Source: Microtetraspora niveoalba (GTDB lineage Bacteria > Actinomycetota > Actinomycetes > Streptosporangiales > Streptosporangiaceae). Taken from it: DNA of 64,000 bases. The notes below the pieces were generated by a model. That model had not been told where the DNA came from. It saw nothing but the letters and a program-made list of their open reading frames with translations, and searched no databases. Numbering within the stretch: position 1 is the first letter of the stretch; each line of letters begins with the position of its first letter. Location of the stretch: contig NZ_BBYM01000008.1 of assembly GCF_001570405.1 (NCBI RefSeq), forward strand, positions 124,001 to 188,000. Direction: 5' to 3'. Below are positions 1-11,477 of the stretch, piece by piece. The position numbers and the translations under genes were made by a program.

Positions 1-638
1 TACGCGGTGCCCGCGGTCCAGTTGCCGGTCGGGCCGGTGCTCGGGCTGACCGTCGGCGACGGGCTCGGCGACGGGCTGGCGCTCGGGCTGGGCGAGGGGC
101 TGGGCGACGGGCTCGGGTCGCCGCCGCCGGGGCCGACCTGGAGATCGACGCAGTTGTAGAAGGCGTTCTCGGTGTCGGCGATGTTCCAGATGGCGAGCAC
201 CTTGATGCGGCCGGTCCTGCCGCCGAGGCTCACCGTGTGCGTCACCGTCGATCCCGGCTGCCTGCCGTGGTCGTCGAACACCGCGATCCTGGTGTTCCCG
301 ACGTAGTACTCCCACGTGCTGGTGGCGTGCCGGGCCTCGATCAGCCACTTGAAGTTGACGGTGTCGCCCACCTTGGCGGCCGGCCACGGCTTGGACTCGT
401 CGTCGAGCGGAGCCCAGCGCGGGTCGCCGCCGCTGCAGGTCCGCAGGCCCTTCGGCCCCTCGACGCTCTGCGGCTCCCAGATGATCTGCCCGCAGTTGGG
501 GACGCGGCGCTCGGCGCAGTTGGCCTGCCGGCTCGGCGGGTCGGAGATGTAGCCGTGCGCCGAGGCGGGTGACGCGACGAACAGCACGGTCGCGGCGGCG
601 ACGAGCGCCGCCGCCAGGAACGAGATCAGTCTTCGCAT
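1..638 (-). CDS. AA10 lytic polysaccharide monooxygenase, C-terminus outside window
   Basis: Secreted copper enzyme that oxidatively cleaves chitin or cellulose chains. The start is the ATG at 638-636, preceded by GGAGGAAG. Residues 1-27 form a Sec signal peptide ending SPASA, so the mature protein begins with His28-Gly-Tyr, the N-terminal copper ligand of the histidine brace. The second brace His is near residue 104 (EARHATS), and the AFYNCVD motif near residue 160 carries the axial Phe. The catalytic domain is followed by a Ser/Pro linker of repeated PSPS units and then GNWTAGTAY at the edge, which looks like the start of a carbohydrate-binding module, possibly CBM5/12 type. Family assignment is firm. 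Whether the substrate is chitin or cellulose cannot be told from what is visible. Confidence 0.93.
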   Translation of the reverse strand, partial: MRRLISFLAAALVAAATVLFVASPASAHGYISDPPSRQANCAERRVPNCGQIIWEPQSVEGPKGLRTCSGGDPRWAPLDDESKPWPAAKVGDTVNFKWLIEARHATSTWEYYVGNTRIAVFDDHGRQPGSTVTHTVSLGGRTGRIKVLAIWNIADTENAFYNCVDLQVGPGGGDPSPSPSPSPSPSASPSPSPSPTVSPSTGPTGNWTAGTA

Positions 639-680
639 GTCGTGCTTCCTCCGGTGGGGGGTGGTGAAGTCAATATAAAA

Positions 681-694
681 GAAAGTTTCCTAAC
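681..694. promoter_or_regulatory. ROK/NagC-like half operator upstream of the LPMO gene
   Basis: GAAAGTTTCCTAAC lies about 45 bp upstream of the LPMO start codon. Read on the minus strand it is GTTAGGAAACTTTC, which matches most of the TTAGGAAA-type palindromes I associate with ROK-family repressors in front of actinobacterial glycoside hydrolase genes. The second arm is degenerate. This is motif resemblance only. Confidence 0.35.
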
Positions 695-827
695 AGTAAA
701 TGCTCTGGTCAGGGCTTATCCATGGAACGAGTCAAGTGCGAGGGCCGGTCCGGCCCGGTGCCGCGCCCCGCCCCGGCCCTGTGGACGGAGCGAGCCGCCG
801 GACGCGGCGATCTGGCAGAGTTGAGGC

Positions 828-1604
828 ATGGTTGAGGCAAAACCCGAGGCAGTGAAGACACAAGGGCTCTTCAAGAGGTTCGGCGCGCAGATAGCGGTCG
901 CGGGCGTGGATCTCCTCGTGCCGAGGGGGAGCTTCGCCGGTCTGGTCGGCCCCAACGGCGCGGGCAAGACCACCACCCTGAGCATGGTCACCGGCCTGCA
1001 GCGGCCGGACGGCGGCCTGATCGAGATCAACGGCCACAACGTCTGGCGCGACCCGGTCAAGGTCAAGTCGCGCATCGGCGTCCTCCCCGAGGGGCTGCGC
1101 CTGTTCGAGCGGCTCTCCGGCCGCGAGCTCCTGCTGTACAACGGCGAGCTCAGGGGCATCCCCCGCGACGAGGTCGCGCGCCGGGCCGACGAGCTGCTGC
1201 GCGTGATGGACCTCGTCGAGTCGCAGGACAAGCTGGTCGTGGACTACTCCACCGGGATGCGCAAGAAGATCGGCCTGGCCGCCGCGCTGCTGCACAACCC
1301 CGACGTGCTCTTCCTCGACGAGCCGTTCGAGGGCGTCGACCCGGTCTCGGCGAACACGCTGGTCGACGTCCTCCAGCGGTACACCTCGTCCGGGTCCACG
1401 GTCGTCTTCTCCAGCCACGTCATGGACCTCGTCGAGCGGCTCTGCGACTGGGTGTCCGTGATGAGCCGCGGAAGCATCGTGGCCCAGGGGCCGATCGACT
1501 CCATCAGGAACGGCCGCAGCCTCAACGAGGCGTTCCTCGACCTGGTCGGCGTGCGCGGAGGCGGGGAGGAGGGGCTGTCGTGGTTGGGCTCTTCGTCCGC
1601 CTGA
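828..1604 (+). CDS. ABC transporter ATP-binding protein
   Basis: Cytoplasmic ATPase of an ABC-2 type exporter, 258 aa. Walker A is GPNGAGKTT at residues 41-49. The signature region is the divergent YSTGMRKKIGLA at 140-151. Walker B is VLFLDEP at 160-166, and the switch His is in SSHVMD near 197. The degenerate signature (STGM instead of LSGGQ) is common in drug and antibiotic ABC-2 exporters. The next gene overlaps its 3' end by 25 bp and encodes the membrane subunit, so the two are translationally coupled. The substrate is unknown. Confidence 0.93.
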   Translation: MVEAKPEAVKTQGLFKRFGAQIAVAGVDLLVPRGSFAGLVGPNGAGKTTTLSMVTGLQRPDGGLIEINGHNVWRDPVKVKSRIGVLPEGLRLFERLSGRELLLYNGELRGIPRDEVARRADELLRVMDLVESQDKLVVDYSTGMRKKIGLAAALLHNPDVLFLDEPFEGVDPVSANTLVDVLQRYTSSGSTVVFSSHVMDLVERLCDWVSVMSRGSIVAQGPIDSIRNGRSLNEAFLDLVGVRGGGEEGLSWLGSSSA

Positions 1605-3136
1605 AGCTGCGGCTGATCAGCGGCAACCTGCGCGGCGACACGGTCAAGCAGGTCGGCTTCGTCCTCACCTCGCTGATCGCCCTCGCCTGCGCCGCCGGGG
1701 GGTTCGCCCTGTTCGCCCTGCTGCGGCTGGCGAGCCCCGACATCGCGTCGAACGTCGCGATCGTGGCGTTCACCGTGTTCACGATCGGGTGGATCCTGGT
1801 CCCGCTGCTGGCCTTCGGCCTGGACGAGACGCTCGACCCGTCCCGGCTGGCGCTGTTCCCGCTCACCGCCCGGCAGATGGCGGCCGGGCTGTTCGCCGCG
1901 TCCGCGACCGGGCCGTGGCCGCTCGCCTCGCTGGTCGCGCTCGCGGGCGCGGTCGCCGGCCTCGCCTCCGGGGCCGGAGGCGTCCTGATCGGCGTCCTCG
2001 CCGTCCTGCTGCAGTTCGCGCTGTGCCTGGTCGCCTCGCGCGCCGTCACCACCGCGCTGTCGGCGACGCTGCGCAGCCGCCGCGGGCGCGACGCGCTGGC
2101 GGTCGGCGCCGTGCTGGTCATCGTCCTGTTCCAGCTCCCCGGGCTGCTCGCCAACCGGGGCCTCTCCGGCGACCCGGCGGCGCTGCTCGACTCGCTGGCC
2201 TCCGCGCTGCGCTGGGCCCCGCCCGGCATGGCGGCGCACGCGATCGCCGACGGCGGCCTCGCCGGTCTCGGCGAGCTCGCGGTCGTCGCGGCGACCGTCG
2301 CCGTGCTCACCTGGTTGTGGATCGCGGCGCTGCGCCGCTCCCTCGTCACGCCCGACTCCTCCAACCAGAGCGGCGGGGCCGTACGCCGCTCGCGTCTCGG
2401 CGGGCTCCTGCCGCAGGGCATGGTCGGCGCGGTCGTGGCCAAGGAGCTCAAGTACGCCCGGCGCGAGCCGCGCGGGCGGATCGCCTGGTTAATGCCGATC
2501 GTGGTGACCGGCGTCCTCACGTTCTCGCTGCGCGGGCCCGACGGCTGGGAGGGGCCGCTGCTCGCGATCGGACCGGCCTGCTTCGCGGCCGTGATGATCG
2601 GGGTCCAGGCGGCCAACTCCTTCGGCATCGACGGCCGCTCCCTGTGGATGAACGCCGTCGCCTTCTCCACAGAGCGTGACGTGCGCACCGACTTCGCCGG
2701 GCGGCAGCTCGCGGTCGCGATCATCGCGGTGCCGCTGCTGCTGGTGCTCTCCGTCGCCGCGTCCCTGATCATGGGCCGGCCCGCCTGGATCGCCCCCGCC
2801 GTGTTCACCGCGTGGGGCGTGCTCGGGGTGGGCCTCGGTGTGGGGGCGGTGACCAGCGTGCTCGTGCCCTACACCCTCCCCGAGCGCATCAACGCGTTCA
2901 GCGGAGCGGCTCCCGGGCAGGGCGGCGAGGCGTTCCTCGGCTCGATGGCGGCGATGCTGGGCGCCGGGCTGCTCGCGCTCCCCGTCATGCTGCCCGTGTT
3001 CCTCGGCCTCACCTGGGCGAGCGTGCTCGCCGTGCCGTACGGGCTGCTGGCCGCGTGGGGAGGGCGCAGGCTCGGCGGCGTCATCGGGCACAACCGGCTC
3101 CCGGAGATCGTCGCGGCGGTGTCCCGGCCGACCTGA
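1580..3136 (+). CDS. ABC-2 type membrane permease
   Basis: Membrane subunit partnering the ATPase just upstream, 518 aa, with roughly a dozen hydrophobic segments spread over the whole length. The GTG at 1580 follows a GGAGGAGGGG Shine-Dalgarno that lies inside the ATPase gene. The arrangement (half-transporter ATPase plus one large 12-TM permease) resembles efflux systems of actinomycetes. No substrate clue is visible in the sequence or in the neighbouring genes. Confidence 0.88.
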   Translation: MVGLFVRLKLRLISGNLRGDTVKQVGFVLTSLIALACAAGGFALFALLRLASPDIASNVAIVAFTVFTIGWILVPLLAFGLDETLDPSRLALFPLTARQMAAGLFAASATGPWPLASLVALAGAVAGLASGAGGVLIGVLAVLLQFALCLVASRAVTTALSATLRSRRGRDALAVGAVLVIVLFQLPGLLANRGLSGDPAALLDSLASALRWAPPGMAAHAIADGGLAGLGELAVVAATVAVLTWLWIAALRRSLVTPDSSNQSGGAVRRSRLGGLLPQGMVGAVVAKELKYARREPRGRIAWLMPIVVTGVLTFSLRGPDGWEGPLLAIGPACFAAVMIGVQAANSFGIDGRSLWMNAVAFSTERDVRTDFAGRQLAVAIIAVPLLLVLSVAASLIMGRPAWIAPAVFTAWGVLGVGLGVGAVTSVLVPYTLPERINAFSGAAPGQGGEAFLGSMAAMLGAGLLALPVMLPVFLGLTWASVLAVPYGLLAAWGGRRLGGVIGHNRLPEIVAAVSRPT

Positions 3137-3173
3137 CGCGCCCCGCCGTCTCCGCAGGTGGGTGCCCCGGACA

Positions 3174-3190
3174 AGTGGTCTAGTCCAATT
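3174..3190. promoter_or_regulatory. DasR-like (dre) operator upstream of ppc
   Basis: AGTGGTCTAGTCCAATT differs at one core position from the GntR-family DasR palindrome TGGTCTAGACCA. It sits about 50 bp upstream of the ppc start codon and is followed by GGTGAGACC, which may extend the symmetry. DasR is the GlcNAc-responsive regulator of chitin and aminosugar metabolism in streptomycetes. Control of ppc by it is inference from the motif. Confidence 0.5.
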
Positions 3191-3239
3191 GGTGAGACCG
3201 ATATCCGGCGGTGTGACCGAAGTCGCTAGTCTTCGAGAC

Positions 3240-5894
<2,655 letters not shown>

Positions 5895-5936
5895 CCACCC
5901 GGTTCGGCGACGCGGATCACCTCCGGCCGCACCGGG

Positions 5937-6803
5937 TCAGGGGGTGATCCGCTCCGCCCCGGAGTAGATGTTGAACCGCTCGTCGCGCAGGAAGCCGACG
6001 AGGGTCAGGCCGAACTCGCGGGCCAGGTCCACGGCCAGGGACGACGGCGCCGACACCGCGCAGACGACCTGGACGCCCGCCGCGAGGGCCTTCTGCATGA
6101 TCTCGTAGCTGGACCGGCCGCTGACCAGCAGGACGTGTCCGCCGAGCGGCAGCCGGCCGTTCAGCAGCGCCCAGCCGACCAGCTTGTCCACCGCGTTGTG
6201 CCGTCCCACGTCCTCACGGGCGGCGACCAGGGCGCCGTCGGCGGTGAACAGGCCGGCCGCGTGCAGTCCGCCGGTCCGCCCGAACACCCCCTGGGCCTGG
6301 CGCAGGCGGTGCGGCAGGCCGTACAGCACCTCGGCGGAGACGGTGAGATCGGGCGCGGCGGTGAGGGGCGCGCAGCGGCCGCGGAGGGCGTCCAGGCTCG
6401 CCGTTCCGCACACCCCGCAGGCGCTCGATGTCATGAAATGCCGCTCAAGCTGAGGGATGTCCGGCAGCACCGGGGTGTCCAGCCGGACGGTCACGGTGTT
6501 GTAGCGGGCCTCCGGTTCGAGGTCCGCGTCCGTGCAGTAGCCGATGGCCGCGATGTCCCCGGGACCGGCGACGCCCTCGCCGTGCAGGAACCCGGCGGCC
6601 AGCTCGAAGTCCGCGCCGGGCGTGCGCATGGTGATCGCCACGGTACGGCTCGCGCCCCCGGCGGTCAGCCGGATCTCCAGCGGCTCCTCGGTCGCCAGAT
6701 CGTCCCGCCGTTCCCGCACCTCGGAGCCGGACACCTGGCGGACCCGGATCCTGGTGACCGGTCCGGGACGGTGGGCGGGGCGGTCGGCCGGTCGCAAGGT
6801 CAC
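5937..6803 (-). CDS. fdhD: Formate dehydrogenase sulfurtransferase FdhD
   Basis: Cytoplasmic sulfur carrier that passes sulfur from IscS to the molybdenum cofactor and so activates formate dehydrogenase, 288 aa. The conserved CGVCG motif supplies the CxxC cysteines. GADFELAAGFLHGEG and REDVGRHNAVDKLVG are family signatures. No formate dehydrogenase gene lies in the window, so its client must be elsewhere in the genome. Confidence 0.95.
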   Translation of the reverse strand: MTLRPADRPAHRPGPVTRIRVRQVSGSEVRERRDDLATEEPLEIRLTAGGASRTVAITMRTPGADFELAAGFLHGEGVAGPGDIAAIGYCTDADLEPEARYNTVTVRLDTPVLPDIPQLERHFMTSSACGVCGTASLDALRGRCAPLTAAPDLTVSAEVLYGLPHRLRQAQGVFGRTGGLHAAGLFTADGALVAAREDVGRHNAVDKLVGWALLNGRLPLGGHVLLVSGRSSYEIMQKALAAGVQVVCAVSAPSSLAVDLAREFGLTLVGFLRDERFNIYSGAERITP

Positions 6804-6993
6804 GATCCCATCTTCGCTGGTGGCGGGGGCGGGCGGGGAGAGCGGTCGGGCCCGCGGCCCTCGGCTGTCGATGCCCGGGTGCGTTTCAGGCTACGCCCGC
6901 CCGCCGCGTGAGTCCGTGGCGAGGTCGTTCCGGTGCCGCGGTGAGGCCCGGCCCGGCCCGTTCCGTCCGGCGCGCGGCCGGTAGCCTGGGCGG

Positions 6994-7827
6994 ATGCCGG
7001 AATCGCCCTTCACCGACCTCGATCGGCCGCCCCTTTCCGAGAATGCGCTGCGCAAGGCCCTGGTCCGCCCCGGATCGCTCTGGTCGGAGATCACCGTGGT
7101 GGAGCGGGCGGGCTCCACGAACGCCGATCTCGCCGAGGCGGCGCGCGGCGGCGCTCCCGAGGGCGCGGTGCTCGTCGCCGAGGCGCAGACGGCCGGGCGG
7201 GGACGGCTGGACCGCGTCTGGTCGGCGCCCCCGCGCTCGGGGCTGGCCGTCTCGATGCTCTTCCGGCCGGGCCCGGCGGCGGCGCGACCGGCCCGGCTCG
7301 GCTGGTTGCCGCTGCTGGTCGGCGTCGCGGCCGCCGCCGCCGTACGGCGGGTGGCCGAGGTGGACGTCCGGCTGAAGTGGCCGAACGACCTCCTGATCGG
7401 CGAGCGCAAGCTCGCCGGGATCCTCGCCGAGCGCGTCGAGGGCGGAATCGTCGTCGGCATGGGCCTCAACGTCTCGATGCGGCAGGAGGAGCTGCCGGTC
7501 GAGCGGGCGACCTCGCTGGCCGTCGAGACGGCGACCTGCCTCGACCGCGACCCGCTGCTGCGGGCCGTGCTCCGCGAGATCGAGACGCACTACCGCGAGT
7601 GGACCGCGGCGGGCGGCGACCCGGACGCCTGCGGTCTGCGCGGCGCGTACCTCGCCTCCTGCGCGACGATCGGGCAGGAGGTGCGGGTGGAGCTGCCGGG
7701 CGACCGGCTCCTGATCGGTGTCGCCACCGGTGTGGACGGCTCCGGCTGCCTCCTCGTACGCGCCGACGGCGAGGAGCACGCGCTCAGCGCGGGCGACGTG
7801 GTCCACGTGCGCCCCGCCAACCCCTGA
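6994..7827 (+). CDS. birA: Biotin--[acetyl-CoA-carboxylase] ligase
   Basis: Forms biotinyl-AMP and transfers biotin to carboxylase carrier domains, 277 aa. GRGRL (about residues 68-72) binds biotinyl-AMP, and KWPND (128-132) followed by KLAGIL is the catalytic core. A small C-terminal SH3-like cap is present. There is no N-terminal winged helix, so this is a monofunctional ligase and not a repressor. It is followed on the same strand by a PH-domain protein and a nucleotide cyclase. Confidence 0.95.
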   Translation: MPESPFTDLDRPPLSENALRKALVRPGSLWSEITVVERAGSTNADLAEAARGGAPEGAVLVAEAQTAGRGRLDRVWSAPPRSGLAVSMLFRPGPAAARPARLGWLPLLVGVAAAAAVRRVAEVDVRLKWPNDLLIGERKLAGILAERVEGGIVVGMGLNVSMRQEELPVERATSLAVETATCLDRDPLLRAVLREIETHYREWTAAGGDPDACGLRGAYLASCATIGQEVRVELPGDRLLIGVATGVDGSGCLLVRADGEEHALSAGDVVHVRPANP

Positions 7828-7932
7828 GCCGGGGGCGAAGCGCTGCCCCACCGTGCGGGCGGAGCCTCGGCGACGTGAACGGAAGCCGGGGGCCGTCGCG
7901 CGCCGGGGGCGGATCGTGCCACGATTTGCCGC

Positions 7933-8445
7933 ATGGGTCTCCCCGAACACCATTTGACCGAGGGCGAGCGCCTCGTGCTCTCGTTCCACCCTCACTGGAA
8001 GCGGCTCATCCTCCCCTTCCTCGCGCTCGTCCTCGTCGTGGCCGCCGCCGGCGCCGCGATCTACTTCATCCCCGGTGACTACACCTATTCCGGGTACGCC
8101 CGGATCGCGGTGGCCGTGGTCGCGTTCGTCGCCCTGACGCTGTGGACGTTTATCCCCTACCTGCGGTGGAAGACCACGTCGTACACCTTGACGTCGCACC
8201 GGTTCGCCATCAGCACCGGCATCCTGAACAAGTCGGACGACGACATCCCGCTGGCGAAGGTCAACAGCGTCAGCTCCGACCAGAGGTTCGTCGAGCGCAT
8301 CCTGGGGTGCGGGACGCTCCGGGTCGAGTCGGCCTCGGACAAGGGGGAGATCGACTACCTGGACATCCCGAAGATCCAGCTCGTCCGCCAGGAGCTGTTC
8401 CGCCTGGTGGAGGATGCCTCCGACGGGACCATCGACGGCAAGTAG
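7933..8445 (+). CDS. PH-domain (YdbS/bPH2-like) membrane protein
   Basis: Small membrane protein of 170 aa. Two transmembrane helices (about 25-48 and 58-76) are followed by a cytoplasmic bacterial PH domain whose TSYTLTSHRFAISTGILNK stretch is typical of the family. The function of single YdbS-like proteins is not established. It lies 105 bp after birA and 18 bp before the cyclase gene, so co-transcription with the cyclase is likely. Confidence 0.85.
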   Translation: MGLPEHHLTEGERLVLSFHPHWKRLILPFLALVLVVAAAGAAIYFIPGDYTYSGYARIAVAVVAFVALTLWTFIPYLRWKTTSYTLTSHRFAISTGILNKSDDDIPLAKVNSVSSDQRFVERILGCGTLRVESASDKGEIDYLDIPKIQLVRQELFRLVEDASDGTIDGK

Positions 8446-8463
8446 CCCGGCAGGAGGGCCAAG

Positions 8464-9489
8464 GTGGCCACACGGCGCCCCACCGCGGACGACATCCGGC
8501 GGCTGTTCGTCGGGTCGCCGCCCCGCTACACCCGTGGCGAGGTGGCCGCCGCCGCCGGGCTGCCGCTGGAGTTGACCGGCCGGGTGTGGCGCGCCCTGGG
8601 CTTCGCCACACTCGCCGACGACGCCGTCGCGTTCAGCGACGGCGACGTGGACGCGCTGCGCCGGATCCGCGAGATGCTCGACACCGGCGTCCTCGACGAG
8701 CGGGCGATCGTCCGCATGGCGAGGGCCCTCGGCCGTACGACGTCGCGGCTGGCGGAGTGGCAGGCCGAGATCATGATGGGGGCGATCCTCGATCCCGGCA
8801 CACGGCCGAGTGACGAGGAGCTGGCCCGGTCGATGTCCATCGCCGCCCGTTTCCTGCCGGATTTCGAGCAGACGCTGGTCCACGTCTGGCGGGCGCAGCT
8901 CGCGGCCACGGCCAGCCGGCTGCTCGCCCTCACCGAGATGGCGGAGGAGCAGCCGGCCACGTCACGCATGTCGCTGGCGGTGGGCTTCGCCGACCTGGTG
9001 TCGTTCACCGCGTTCTCGCGGCGGCTGGACGAGCTGGCGCTGGCCGATCTGGTGGAGGGGTTCGAGTCGCGCACCTCCGACGTGATCGCCTCGCACGGCG
9101 GGCGGCTGGTCAAGACGCTCGGCGACGAGGTGCTGTTCACGACGACGGCCCCGGTGACGGCGGCGCGGATCGCCCTCGACCTGGTCGACGAGCTGAAGCG
9201 GTCCACCGGCAGGGGCGAGGAGGGGCCCGACGTGCGCATCGGCCTCTCGTACGGCCCCGTGCTCCCGGTGATGGGCGACGTGTTCGGCACGACGGTCAAC
9301 CTGGCGGCCCGGCTGACCGCCATCGCCAGGCCGGGGGCGATCCTCGCCGACGCCGAGATGGCGCGCGGGCTGGAGGGCGCGGACGGGGTCGAGGTGATGC
9401 GCATCCGCCGCCGGCCCGCCCGCGGCCTGGGGCTCGTCCAGCCGTATGTCGTTCGTCGCACATCGCCTTCCGCAGGTCGGAAAGCTTGA
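8464..9489 (+). CDS. Class III adenylate/guanylate cyclase
   Basis: Cytoplasmic cyclase of 341 aa with a GTG start behind GGAGG. The C-terminal catalytic domain (about 172-330) has both metal-binding aspartates, Asp177 in GFADLVSFT and Asp221 in TLGDEVLF, plus Asn279 and Arg283 in NLAARL. The N-terminal 160 residues hold no membrane segment. They begin with a MerR-like helix-turn-helix pattern ([15 protein letters not shown]) followed by a helical region, like the regulatory half of mycobacterial Rv1264. The activating signal is unknown. Specificity for ATP rather than GTP is inferred from the Lys before TLGDE. Confidence 0.9.
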   Translation: MATRRPTADDIRRLFVGSPPRYTRGEVAAAAGLPLELTGRVWRALGFATLADDAVAFSDGDVDALRRIREMLDTGVLDERAIVRMARALGRTTSRLAEWQAEIMMGAILDPGTRPSDEELARSMSIAARFLPDFEQTLVHVWRAQLAATASRLLALTEMAEEQPATSRMSLAVGFADLVSFTAFSRRLDELALADLVEGFESRTSDVIASHGGRLVKTLGDEVLFTTTAPVTAARIALDLVDELKRSTGRGEEGPDVRIGLSYGPVLPVMGDVFGTTVNLAARLTAIARPGAILADAEMARGLEGADGVEVMRIRRRPARGLGLVQPYVVRRTSPSAGRKA

Positions 9490-9547
9490 CGAACTCCGGC
9501 ACGGTGGAAATCCTGAGGGTTTCCCAATTCGAGATGAGGTGTCAGTA

Positions 9548-10633
9548 ATGCCGTACGAGGTCCAGGGTGTGATCGCGCGGGGCAAGGGCGAGCAGGTGAC
9601 GTTGGAGACCGTCCATGTGCCCGATCCCGGGCCGGGCGAGGCCGTGGTGAACGTCCAGGCGTGCGGTGTCTGCCACACCGACCTGCACTACCGCGAAGGC
9701 GGGATCAACGACGAGTTCCCGTTCCTGCTCGGGCACGAGGCGGCGGGAGTGGTCGAGGCGGTCGGCCCCGGTGTGACCGACGTCGCCCCCGGCGACTACG
9801 TGATCCTCAACTGGCGCGCGGTCTGCGGCCAGTGCCGGGCCTGCCTGCGCGGACGCCCGTGGTACTGCTTCAACACGCACAACGCGACGCAGAAGATGAC
9901 GCTCGCCGATGGAACGGTCCTGAGCCCGGCGCTCGGCATCGGCGCCTTCGCGGAGAAGACCCTGGTGGCCGCCGGGCAGTGCACCAAGGTCGATCCCCGG
10001 GCGAAGCCCGCGGTCGCCGGCCTGCTCGGCTGCGGCGTGATGGCCGGGCTGGGCGCGGCGATCAACACGGGCGGCGTGACCCGCGGCGACTCCGTCGCCG
10101 TCATCGGATGCGGCGGCGTCGGCAACGCGGCGGTCCTCGGCGCGCACCTCGCCGGCGCCGGCACGGTCATCGCGGTGGACGTGGACGACCGCAAGCTCAC
10201 CTGGGCCCGGGACTTCGGGGCCACCCACACGGTCAACTCGCGGGAGACCGACGCCGTAGAGGCGATCCGCGAGCTCACCGGCGGCCACGGCGCCGACGTG
10301 GTGATCGACGCCGTCGGCCGCCCGGAGACCTACGAGCAGGCGTTCTACGCCCGCGACCTCGCCGGGACCGTGGTGCTGGTGGGCGTGCCCACGCCCGAGA
10401 TGCGGATCGACCTGCCGCTGCTCGACGTCTTCGGCCGGGGCGGCTCGCTCAAGTCCTCCTGGTACGGCGACTGCCTGCCGAGCCGCGACTTCCCGATGCT
10501 GATCGACCTGTACCTGCAGGGGCGGCTCAACCTGGACGGGTTCGTCTCCGAGACGATCGCGCTCGACCAGGTCGAGGAGGCGTTCGCCAAGATGCACCGC
10601 GGCGAGGTGCTGCGCTCCGTGGTGGTGCTGTGA
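9548..10633 (+). CDS. mscR: S-(hydroxymethyl)mycothiol dehydrogenase
   Basis: Zinc- and NAD-dependent alcohol dehydrogenase that oxidises the formaldehyde-mycothiol adduct (and reduces S-nitrosomycothiol), 361 aa. Catalytic zinc ligands are Cys39 in CGVCHTD and His63 in GHEAAG. Structural zinc Cys are at 93, 96, 99 and 107. The Rossmann motif is GCGGVGNAA. The ATG at 9548 with GAGG upstream is preferred; an in-frame extension to 9446 would overlap the cyclase gene. The hydrolase gene follows 49 bp downstream. Gene symbol by family resemblance. Confidence 0.94.
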   Translation: MPYEVQGVIARGKGEQVTLETVHVPDPGPGEAVVNVQACGVCHTDLHYREGGINDEFPFLLGHEAAGVVEAVGPGVTDVAPGDYVILNWRAVCGQCRACLRGRPWYCFNTHNATQKMTLADGTVLSPALGIGAFAEKTLVAAGQCTKVDPRAKPAVAGLLGCGVMAGLGAAINTGGVTRGDSVAVIGCGGVGNAAVLGAHLAGAGTVIAVDVDDRKLTWARDFGATHTVNSRETDAVEAIRELTGGHGADVVIDAVGRPETYEQAFYARDLAGTVVLVGVPTPEMRIDLPLLDVFGRGGSLKSSWYGDCLPSRDFPMLIDLYLQGRLNLDGFVSETIALDQVEEAFAKMHRGEVLRSVVVL

Positions 10634-10682
10634 CGGCGCACCCGCGTCCGGTGACCCCTGCGACACGAGAAGAGAACCAACG

Positions 10683-11288
10683 ATGAGCGCTGTCTCCCGC
10701 CTGATCACGTCGGGCACGTTCTCCCTTGACGGAGGAACCTGGGAGGTCGACAACAACGTCTGGCTGGTCGGCTCCGCCGACGAGGTGGTGGTGATCGACG
10801 CGGCCCACGACGCCGCCGCCATCGCCGAGGCCGTCGGGCCGCGCCGCCTGCGGGCGATCGTCTGCACCCACGCGCACAACGACCACATCAACGCCGCGGC
10901 CGAGCTGTCCGAGCGCACCGGGGCGCCGATCCTGCTCCACCCCGCCGACCAGGTCCTCTGGGAGATGCAGTACGGCACGGCCGTGCCGTACCGGCCGCTG
11001 GAGGACGGTGAGGTGATCGAGACCGGCGGGCCGGAGCTCCGGGTCATGCACACGCCCGGCCACTCACCGGGCGCGGTCTGCCTGTACGCGCCCGAGCTGG
11101 GCGTGGTCTTCACCGGGGACACGCTCTTCCAGGGTGGCCCCGGCGCGACCGGCCGGTCGTTCTCGTCGCACGAGACGATCGTCGAGTCCATCAGGACCAG
11201 GCTGCTCACCCTGCCGGAGGACACGGTGGTGAACACCGGCCACGGCGACTCGACCACGATCGGCGCCGAGGTGCCCAACGTGAAGTAG
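10683..11288 (+). CDS. Metallo-beta-lactamase-fold hydrolase, probable formylmycothiol hydrolase partner
   Basis: Binuclear-metal hydrolase of the glyoxalase II type, 201 aa. The metal-binding motif THAHNDH (His63, His65, Asp67, His68) is followed by HTPGHSPG, FTGDTLF and a late NTGHGD. It is directly downstream of the mycothiol formaldehyde dehydrogenase, an association seen in many actinomycetes. That suggests it hydrolyses S-formylmycothiol to formate and free mycothiol. Fold is certain; substrate is inferred from context. Confidence 0.88.
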   Translation: MSAVSRLITSGTFSLDGGTWEVDNNVWLVGSADEVVVIDAAHDAAAIAEAVGPRRLRAIVCTHAHNDHINAAAELSERTGAPILLHPADQVLWEMQYGTAVPYRPLEDGEVIETGGPELRVMHTPGHSPGAVCLYAPELGVVFTGDTLFQGGPGATGRSFSSHETIVESIRTRLLTLPEDTVVNTGHGDSTTIGAEVPNVK

Positions 11289-11368
11289 CCGCTCCCGCAG
11301 ACGCCGAGAGCGCCGGACGGTCAGCGGCCGGCCGGCGCCGGAGGCTCCGAAGCACGTGGAGACGGCCG

Positions 11369-11405
11369 GGCGCCCCACATCTCACATGCGAAGATGTGGG
11401 GCGCC
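11369..11405. terminator. Strong hairpin after the formaldehyde operon
   Basis: A perfect 14-bp stem starting GGCGCCCCACATCT with a 9-nt loop lies 80 bp after the hydrolase stop codon. There is no U-tract, as is usual for actinobacterial hairpin terminators. It ends just before the first iron box of bfd, so it separates the two transcription units. Confidence 0.55.
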
Positions 11406-11409
11406 TCAC

Positions 11410-11457
11410 GTAGGCAAGGCTTACCTCGCTGAGCTATCTTAGGTATGCCTTACCTCA
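11410..11457. promoter_or_regulatory. Two tandem DtxR/IdeR iron boxes
   Basis: Box 2 (11439-11457), TTAGGTATGCCTTACCTCA, matches 14 of 19 positions of TTAGGTTAGGCTAACCTAA. Box 1 (11410-11428) contains TAGGCAAGGCTTACCTC and matches 13 of 19. Their centres are 29 bp apart and box 2 ends about 20 bp before the bfd start. DtxR-family proteins repress or, at storage genes, activate with ferrous iron. The direction of control here is not visible. Confidence 0.75.
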
Positions 11458-11477
11458 TTCCCCTCTGCGAGGCCCTC

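Noticed and set aside
11445-11477. Upstream ATG giving bfd an 11-residue extension
   Set aside because: It would start inside the second iron box, and the family begins at MYVCVC.
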